From Planctomycetota bacterium (GTDB lineage: Bacteria > Planctomycetota > GCA-002687715 > DRQF01), in contig WFTN01000592.1 of NCBI GenBank assembly GCA_015485455.1, positions 1 to 11,692 on the forward strand: 11,692 nt of DNA. The letters are read 5' to 3'. The first letter of the stretch is position 1; each line of letters begins with the position of its first letter. Below, in pieces: positions 7,264 through 11,692 of this stretch. The notes under the pieces are model-generated. The model did not search any database, was not told the origin of the DNA, and worked only from the letters and a program-made list of their open reading frames with translations. A program made the position numbers and the translations under genes.

Positions 7264-8182
7264 TGGTCGGATAAGAAACTCAGAGAACGCCGCATCCTAC
7301 ACGGCACAGTCCAAGAACTTTTCTCAAAATCTTCGTGAACGCCCTTGGTCCGATTTCGTCGAAGCGGGAACCCTTGAAACCAACAATCTTCTCATCGTTG
7401 AGACCGGCGGTACTACTGGGCGCCCATCCTCAGTAGCCTACACTCTTGAAGACTTTCATCTCAACTTCGTTAAGCCGTTCTTGGAATCTCTAGGGGAGGC
7501 CAAAGAGAGCTTTGAAGGGCCGTGGCTCTATGCTGGGCCCACTGGACCTCATGCCATTGGTTATGGCGCTGATGGTTGTGCTACTGCTTTGACGGGCCAC
7601 TCTCCTTACCGTGTCGATTTGGATACCCGCTGGCTGCAAAAGCTCGAGCAAGGCATTGCCCGAGATCGCTACTTGAACCATGTTGTTGAACAGTGCTTAG
7701 ACATTCTCGCTGTGCGCCCTGTCCAAGTTCTATTCTCAACGCCACCATTGCTTCAGCTTCTGGGCTTGGCCATGGCAGAAGGCCTTCGAGATGCCGTCCA
7801 AGGGATTCACTGGGGTGGCGTCCTCACCAAAGCTGAAGAGATCTCGGCTTTGAAACAGCTCTATCCGAACGCAGTTTTGCGCTCCGGATTCGGCAATAGC
7901 TTAGTCGGCCTCTTCCCTGAAATAGGTCAACACCGGGGCCTACCTATTTACGGCCATGTCGGAGGATCTCACGGCTTTGATGTAGTCGATGAAGATGGCA
8001 ATCCAACGGCCGAAGGTGAGGAAGGCTGCTTGGCATTCTCTCGCCATGATTCTTGTGCACATTTCACGAGGTTACGAGACCGTGATCGTGCCCTCTCTCT
8101 GGTCTTAGAAGATGGCCAACTCGGATTCCAGCCTATTCTCAATAGCAAGATTCATGACGCAACAAAGAAAGTCATCTATTGA
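7256..8182 (+). CDS. Minimal ANL-superfamily (AMP-binding) protein without C-terminal domain, 308 residues
   Basis: Resembles the core of adenylate-forming enzymes that activate a carboxylate with ATP. It starts 8 bases inside the reductase gene. ETGGTTGRP (49-57) is the family's phosphate-binding loop, but the Lys usual just after it is Ser (58-59). GFGNSLVGLFPE (211-222) sits where the YGxTE-type adenine loop is expected, and RLRDRDRA (272-279) where the ribose-binding Asp motif is expected. After this only about 30 residues remain, so the mobile C-terminal domain with its catalytic Lys is absent. Canonical enzymes are 430-600 residues; the N-terminal lead before the loop is short as well. 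A known precedent for an ANL protein lacking the C-terminal domain is EhpF of phenazine biosynthesis. It may make an acyl- or aryl-adenylate for the neighbouring reductase, or only bind such a ligand. Catalysis is uncertain. Confidence 0.75.
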   Translation: MPDGRIRNSENAASYTAQSKNFSQNLRERPWSDFVEAGTLETNNLLIVETGGTTGRPSSVAYTLEDFHLNFVKPFLESLGEAKESFEGPWLYAGPTGPHAIGYGADGCATALTGHSPYRVDLDTRWLQKLEQGIARDRYLNHVVEQCLDILAVRPVQVLFSTPPLLQLLGLAMAEGLRDAVQGIHWGGVLTKAEEISALKQLYPNAVLRSGFGNSLVGLFPEIGQHRGLPIYGHVGGSHGFDVVDEDGNPTAEGEEGCLAFSRHDSCAHFTRLRDRDRALSLVLEDGQLGFQPILNSKIHDATKKVIY

Positions 8183-8868
8183 TGGTCTCTATGATTCAAG
8201 AACGCGTAGATTTTCGTAGCCACCATATGACTGTGATTCTGAGCTATCCAGAAAAAGGCTCTATTTGCTTCGGAGCGACTCTCTTCCCTCCCCACCCGGA
8301 CCTGGGTGGTAGCCGCGACCACCCTCTCCTCATGGCTGTGGCCGAGACGGTGGTGAAAGCTGGAGGCATAGCACTACGCTACGAGTATCCGAATCGATCA
8401 ATTCAAGAAACGAAGCGCAATGGTCCAGTGATTCCCGACGATGAATTCCCCAACCTCTTGGCACCAACTTTTTCAACCCTTGCGTTGATGAGGAAAACCA
8501 TCCCTCAGGGCAAACCCCATTTTGCCTTTGGTTATTCCCTGGGGGCTTGCGTGATGGCGCAGTTCCCCGAAGTGCTTCCTTGGCAAAGACCTGTCTTCGT
8601 TGCTCCGCCCCTGGCGAAACAAAAGTTGAGACCACTGACGAAGAAAGGAGAAGACGCCTTGGTCATCTTGGGCGATTGCGATTTTTCATGTCAAGAAGCG
8701 GATGCCCGTGAATGGCTTTGGAACTCCACTCCGACTCACAAGGACAAACGAACTCTACACATGCTCCCCGGTACTGATCATTTCCTTCGAGGGGAAGAAA
8801 ACTTCATTGCCGAACTAACCCTGGCCCATTGGAGAATAGAAAATGACCCCATCCTGCCCCAGCAATGA
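8182..8868 (+). CDS. Small alpha/beta hydrolase, 228 residues
   Basis: A cytoplasmic serine hydrolase of the alpha/beta fold, with no signal peptide or membrane helix. The likely triad is S119 in the nucleophile elbow GYSLG (117-121), D165 in ILGDCD (162-167) and H200 in GTDHF (197-201). PHPDLGGS (37-44) matches the oxyanion-side HPHP-GG motif common in small dienelactone-hydrolase-like or acyl-esterase families. The ATG at 8182 overlaps the stop of the ANL gene (TGATG). A second in-frame ATG at 8191 is possible, and neither has a strong ribosome binding site, so expression probably relies on coupling. In this operon a thioesterase or esterase acting on the activated or reduced product is reasonable, but the substrate cannot be read from the sequence. 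Confidence 0.85.
   Translation: MVSMIQERVDFRSHHMTVILSYPEKGSICFGATLFPPHPDLGGSRDHPLLMAVAETVVKAGGIALRYEYPNRSIQETKRNGPVIPDDEFPNLLAPTFSTLALMRKTIPQGKPHFAFGYSLGACVMAQFPEVLPWQRPVFVAPPLAKQKLRPLTKKGEDALVILGDCDFSCQEADAREWLWNSTPTHKDKRTLHMLPGTDHFLRGEENFIAELTLAHWRIENDPILPQQ
8831..8834 (+). promoter_or_regulatory. Ribosome binding site favouring the MqnD-like start at 8843
   Basis: GGAG stands 8 bases before the ATG at 8843, inside the end of the hydrolase gene. The alternative in-frame ATG at 8870 lacks a site, though it lies closer to where family homology begins. Confidence 0.6.
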
Positions 8869-9802
8869 CATGCCGCCCAAGCGTATAACCTATTCCGTGG
8901 CACACACGCCTGACACAGATGACGCCTTTTATTTTTCGGCCCTAGCCCATGGAACTATCACCCCAGCAAACTCGGCAATAATCAATTTCCATACTGGCCA
9001 CATTGCCCAACTAAATCGTGATGCTCTCGATGGCGTCTACGACATCACCGCCATCAGCGCAGCATTCTTTCCACGAGTTTTCGACTCGTACCGCATCTTG
9101 ACCTGTGGCACCAGTGTTGGCCGAGGTTATGGGCCCCGCCTCGCCGTCGCCCAGGGCTTGGAGGATGACGACCTTGCTGACCGCCGTGTTGGCATTGCCG
9201 CAGAAGGAACGACCGGAGCCTTCCTGCTCAAGTGGTATTATCCCCATGCGATCCCAGTTGAATGCTGCCATCTAGAAATGCGCGATCTTGTCGCTCAAGG
9301 AGAATTGGACGGAGCAGTTCTTATCCACGAACAACTCTTGTTGACGCGGCCTGAACATGAGCGCATCTCGATCAAGGAATGTTTGGGTGCCCGCTGGTGC
9401 CACGACCAAAACCTCCCCCTCCCCGTAGGGCTCAATGTGATCCACAAGAGAATCCCACTGACTCAAGCGAAAGCGCTCTGCCAAGATTTCCAGGACTCTC
9501 TTCAATACGGATTCGACAATCCCGGAGAAACACGAGAACGAGTCGGATGCTGGGATCATGGTGCCATGGATGAATTTATCCAGAAATTCGCCAACCAGGA
9601 TTCTCTCGCCTTGGCCCCAGACGTCCGTCAAGGATTGGTCACCCTATTGGATCAAGTCGCCAAGATAGAAAACAGGAACACTCTTCGCCTTCCCGAAATT
9701 ATTGACGGCCACGATTGCGATCCCCGATCCGGGGCACCAGCTTTCGGCCGATCTGACGGAGCGTCCAAAATCTGGCCGACTGGACCAAAAACCAAAGAAT
9801 AG
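8843..9802 (+). CDS. mqnD: MqnD-family protein (1,4-dihydroxy-6-naphthoate synthase type), 319 residues
   Basis: The family has a periplasmic-binding-protein-like fold and, as MqnD, converts cyclic dehypoxanthine futalosine to 1,4-dihydroxy-6-naphthoate in the futalosine route to menaquinone. Visible landmarks are HTPDTDDAF (21-29) in place of the classical SPCPNDTF, YDITAIS (66-72), GYGP (95-98), EGTTGAFLLK (121-130), IHE (161-163) with the His that acts as the catalytic base in MqnD, and LPLPVGLN (191-198). There is no signal peptide, which argues against a transporter binding protein. It overlaps the hydrolase gene by 26 bases. The chosen start has GGAG; Met at 8870 is the alternative. The last 35 or so residues are a low-homology tail rich in Gly, Pro and Ser. 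The related enzyme MqnA or an unassigned paralogue is possible, but the His favours MqnD. Confidence 0.75.
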   Translation: MTPSCPSNDMPPKRITYSVAHTPDTDDAFYFSALAHGTITPANSAIINFHTGHIAQLNRDALDGVYDITAISAAFFPRVFDSYRILTCGTSVGRGYGPRLAVAQGLEDDDLADRRVGIAAEGTTGAFLLKWYYPHAIPVECCHLEMRDLVAQGELDGAVLIHEQLLLTRPEHERISIKECLGARWCHDQNLPLPVGLNVIHKRIPLTQAKALCQDFQDSLQYGFDNPGETRERVGCWDHGAMDEFIQKFANQDSLALAPDVRQGLVTLLDQVAKIENRNTLRLPEIIDGHDCDPRSGAPAFGRSDGASKIWPTGPKTKE

Positions 9803-9901
9803 GTCGGTCGACCCTTTCCGGAGCCATTTATCCTTGTAAATCTACCACCAGGCGGTCAAATCACGAGGAAAATCAGTCCTGGCCCCAAGGAACCGGTAGA
9901 A

Positions 9902-9995
9902 TTCTCCCTCAAGCATGTGCCTGCCGTAGTCTTTTTTGGCCCTCGTCAAGTTGGTTGGCAAAACGGCTCTTGCTCAAGAGATCAGCGGCGACTGA
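9902..9995 (+). pseudogene. Fragment of a DUF4143/AAA_14-type ATPase with Walker A broken by a 4-base duplication
   Basis: The frame from 9902 reads FSLKHVPAVVFFGPRQVG, the characteristic N-terminal approach to the Walker A of DUF4143-type ATPases. At 9951-9958 TTGG occurs twice in a row; with one copy removed the frame would continue GKTALAQEISGD to 9992, followed by TGA. Only about 30 residues of an approximately 400-residue family are left, with neither an obvious start nor the rest of the ATPase. It is therefore a remnant. Its right end abuts the transposase remnant. Confidence 0.65.
9951..9958 (+). repeat. Tandem TTGG duplication in Walker A
   Basis: The bases TTGGTTGG interrupt GPRQVG-GKT. 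Deleting one TTGG exactly restores the expected VGKTALAQ reading, so a slippage or fill-in duplication explains the frameshift. Confidence 0.65.
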
Positions 9996-10003
9996 GCAAG
10001 AAG

Positions 10004-10498
10004 AGTGGCGAAAGCGAAAAGCTCTTTGACGAGTTTTAGTATTCGGCCAAGAGCTGGAAAAAGAAAAAACGCCGCATTGTGGTCAAAGCAGAAGTCACCC
10101 GAAACAAAGATCGCGAGCCACGGGACAATCCGCATTTTATCGTCACCAATCTTAGGCTGGTGCCAAGGAATATCTACGCTCTCTACTGTGAACGAGAAGA
10201 TTGCGAAAACCGGGTCAAGGAGATGAAGATCGACTTGGAGTCCGGAAGCACAAGCTGCAACGCATTTGATGCCAATCAAATGCGTCTAACCACGACCGCG
10301 ATGGCCTTCGTCTTAATGCAAGAACTAAGAGCTGACGCCAAAGGCACTCAATGGCAAAGAGCAACTGTCCCCAGCATTCGCTGGCGACTATTGAAGATCA
10401 GCGCACGATTCGTTGAGTCAACTAGGCGTATTGTGATGCACATGCCAAAGTCATTTGGGCTCAAGCACCTATTCGCCCAACTTGCCGTCAGTCCGTAG
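10004..10498 (+). pseudogene. IS1380-family transposase, C-terminal remnant with in-frame TAG
   Basis: From 10004 the frame reads SGESEKLFDEF, then TAG at 10037-10039, then YSAKSWKKKRRIVVKAE and on to a stop ending at 10498. Family hallmarks are the RRIVVKAE stretch, NPHFIVTNL, the CEREDCENRVKE stretch holding the Glu expected as the third acidic catalytic residue, DLESGSTSC, ANQMRLTTTAMAFVLMQ and a closing RWRLLKISARFVESTRRI. Full IS1380 transposases are about 430-460 residues; roughly the last 165 remain, and the N-terminal and central parts with the two catalytic Asp residues are absent. The TAG could derive from CAG by one transition. A late frame restart at 10079 (GTG) is not expected to be functional. 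The element is dead. Confidence 0.85.
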
Positions 10499-10668
10499 CG
10501 CCAAGGAGCCCACTACAACCAAGGAAAATGACAAGGAACAGAGAACGTCCGTACACATGGGCGTGATCTCGGACAATCGGCATTAACTTGGTTGATCCGA
10601 ATCGTTCACGGAGGTCGATTGCCAATCGAAAAACGCAATTCGATTCGAAAATAAAATCTCGACGCGAA

Positions 10669-10686
10669 ATTTGCGGTTTCGCAAAT
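10669..10686. repeat. 7-bp inverted repeat, 4-base loop
   Basis: ATTTGCG (10669-10675) and CGCAAAT (10680-10686) are exact complements around GTTT. An alternative pairing of GCGAAA (10664-10669) with TTTCGC (10677-10682) competes. It lies in the probable IS1380 tail and may be part of that element's end structure. Confidence 0.5.
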
Positions 10687-10771
10687 AGATCAGTCTATGG
10701 GTGTACTTTTCTCACAATTTAGTTGACAAAAGCCCCTTCCGTTGATTTCATGCAGGGGCAAAGATTGGGCA

Positions 10772-10818
10772 ACAAGAAACATCGGCGAAACCTTACATTG
10801 TTTCTGAACGTTTCTTGT
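10772..10818. repeat. Nested inverted repeat with two GAAAC and two GTTTC copies
   Basis: ACAAGAAAC (10772-10780) is perfectly complementary to GTTTCTTGT (10810-10818). Inside it GAAAC (10787-10791) pairs with GTTTC (10800-10804) around an 8-base loop. Together they form a 9-bp stem, a near-symmetric internal loop and a 5-bp stem. It lies 222 bases before the secreted-protein gene and could be a regulator site or an RNA structure. Confidence 0.5.
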
Positions 10819-11025
10819 CTGCCAATAGGCTTGTCGTCGTTCAAAGAGATGAGGAAAGAAGCTCATTGCGGTGCTTTTCTTTTCTAACACTACTTTGATA
10901 GCAGCGATTTGTTGGGGCTCCAAGAAAACTTGCGAGTGAAGATCCAGTCGGATTGCCTGAATTTCAAATGGGGTGACCCTCAAGGAATTCATGTGCTCTT
11001 GATGACGATTTTCCTCCAATAACTT

Positions 11026-11029
11026 GGAG
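11026..11029 (+). promoter_or_regulatory. Ribosome binding site for the secreted-protein gene
   Basis: GGAG lies 10 bases before the ATG at 11040, with a second partial site AGGA at 11034-11037 closer to the start. Either supports translation from 11040. Confidence 0.5.
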
Positions 11030-11039
11030 AGTTAGGAAA

Positions 11040-11692
11040 ATGAAATGGATTACGCTATGTTCGTTGTTGGTACTTTTATCTCCAAATTGGATGGTTGCTC
11101 AAGTCGCCACTTGCCCACCAAGGGGTGACGATCAATATGGCGTAAATGCTTGCTGCACGACGCCACCGATGCCTGCATTCCAGATCCCCGTAATCGACCC
11201 AAACACAGGTCTTACGCAAACGGCACAGTGGGCCTACATCGCCGACTGTGGGACGGTGGTGGAAGAAGAAATGACCATCAATATCAAAATGGCAACGAAC
11301 CCTACGAATTTCCCTGGAAACCTCTTCGGGATGATTGTCTGTGATGATGTCTTGTTTCAAATCACTGCGACATCGACTGACCCAGGAAGCGCTCTATCAT
11401 TTACCATTGGAAACAGCCTAATATCGCAGGACAGAGTTGACTGGCTTCTAGGCAAGTACGTTCGTACTTGGCGGGCGGCCGATGTCGAAGGCTATGATCG
11501 TCAGTTCTATCGATTTCTCATCGCTGGCGATGCAAACTTTCTTGGAGGTAGTCAGCCGACACAGGTGCCTCCTTGCCAATCGAATTTCACTCAAGTCATG
11601 ATGAATGGTTATATCGACCTAAGCTGCCAGTCCTATATCAATGGTACGACACCATTGCCTCAGAACTTCACAGCCAGCTTGGTTTTGACTCA
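11040..11692 (+). CDS. Secreted Cys-rich protein of unknown function, N-terminal 217 residues (3' end outside window)
   Basis: The frame is open from the ATG at 11040 to the right edge, so the gene is truncated there. Residues 1-20 form a classical signal peptide: MKW, a hydrophobic core to about residue 13, and a likely cleavage after MVA (18-20). There is no lipobox. The mature part has seven Cys in 197 residues (25, 38, 39, 70, 101, 179, 196), including a CC pair, and is rich in Thr, Asn, Pro and Asp. This fits an exported beta-rich, disulfide-stabilised protein. I recognise no domain. It is separated from the operon by degraded mobile DNA and is probably an independent unit. Longer homologues, if any, would show whether a surface-anchoring or sorting domain lies beyond the edge. 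Confidence 0.75.
   Translation, partial: MKWITLCSLLVLLSPNWMVAQVATCPPRGDDQYGVNACCTTPPMPAFQIPVIDPNTGLTQTAQWAYIADCGTVVEEEMTINIKMATNPTNFPGNLFGMIVCDDVLFQITATSTDPGSALSFTIGNSLISQDRVDWLLGKYVRTWRAADVEGYDRQFYRFLIAGDANFLGGSQPTQVPPCQSNFTQVMMNGYIDLSCQSYINGTTPLPQNFTASLVLT

Larger units (their letters stand above)
10004..10700 (+). mobile_element. IS1380-family insertion sequence remnant (right part only)
   Basis: The transposase fragment and the roughly 200 non-coding bases after it probably represent the right end of an IS1380 element. The left end is missing and is replaced by the ATPase fragment. No terminal inverted repeat pair or target duplication can be matched in the window, so the right limit is an estimate. 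Confidence 0.5.
10499..11039. other. Non-coding region between the IS1380 remnant and the secreted-protein gene
   Basis: These 541 bases hold no gene I can support. The first part, to about 10700, is probably the right non-coding end of the IS. It contains a 7-bp hairpin at 10669-10686 and a TTCGA-T-TCGAA palindrome at 10639-10649. Further on are a TTGACA hexamer at 10723-10728 without a good partner and a nested inverted repeat at 10772-10818. The ribosome binding site of the next gene is at its end. Confidence 0.6.

Noticed and set aside
9722..9734. CCCCG-ATC-CGGGG hairpin as operon terminator
   Set aside because: It is inside the MqnD-like coding region, is only 5 bp long and has no T tract after it.
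10723..10751. TTGACA as a promoter -35 for the secreted-protein gene
   Set aside because: The hexamer at the right spacing, TTTCAT, is a poor -10, and the start is nearly 300 bases downstream. Not strong enough to call.
10690..11019. 109-residue open frame on the minus strand
   Set aside because: No recognisable motif, no convincing start signal, and it spans a non-coding stretch with an inverted repeat. It could be a chance frame; kept only as a weak possibility.
11453..11470. CAAGTACG-TT-CGTACTTG inverted repeat
   Set aside because: It lies well inside coding sequence of the secreted protein with no nearby start or stop; probably incidental.
1..11692. CRISPR arrays, tRNA or rRNA genes
   Set aside because: No regularly spaced direct repeats and no tRNA or rRNA signature were seen on either strand.

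Overview
The window reads as about 11.7 kb of a Gram-negative-type bacterial chromosome of medium GC. Evidence for a two-membrane cell is the heavy-metal RND pump, a lipobox lipoprotein and several Shine-Dalgarno-led genes. A planctomycete or a related deep-branching phylum would fit the mix of an MMPL exporter with a degenerate first half, a futalosine-type menaquinone enzyme, an IS1380 remnant and a Cys-rich secreted protein. That assignment is an inference and is weak.

Region 1 (1-1667) is the 3' half of a CzcA/CusA-family RND efflux pump cut by the left edge. Region 2 (1668-2030) is a 363-base gap. It holds a 12-codon SD-led micro-ORF and a weak terminator-like hairpin.

Region 3 (2031-9802) is the core: six same-strand genes packed end to end, with every junction overlapping by 1 to 26 bases. 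In order they encode a lipoprotein of unknown function with a CGCHH motif, an MMPL/COG1033 RND-type exporter, an NAD(P)-dependent thioester-reductase-like SDR fused to an SCP2 lipid-carrier domain, a minimal ANL (adenylate-forming) domain without the usual C-terminal domain, a small alpha/beta hydrolase, and an MqnD-family protein. The simplest reading is one translationally coupled operon that activates, reduces or hydrolyses an acyl or aryl carboxylate and exports a lipid-like product. The MqnD homologue raises the alternative of a link to menaquinone or naphthoate chemistry. I do not recognise this exact combination as a described system, and it is the best candidate here for something new.

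Region 4 (9803-11039) is degraded accessory DNA. It contains a short fragment of a DUF4143/AAA_14-type ATPase whose Walker A is broken by a 4-base tandem duplication. This is joined directly to the C-terminal third of an IS1380-family transposase carrying an in-frame TAG, followed by a non-coding stretch with nested inverted repeats. Region 5 (11040-11692) is the 5' part of a secreted Cys-rich protein that runs off the right edge.
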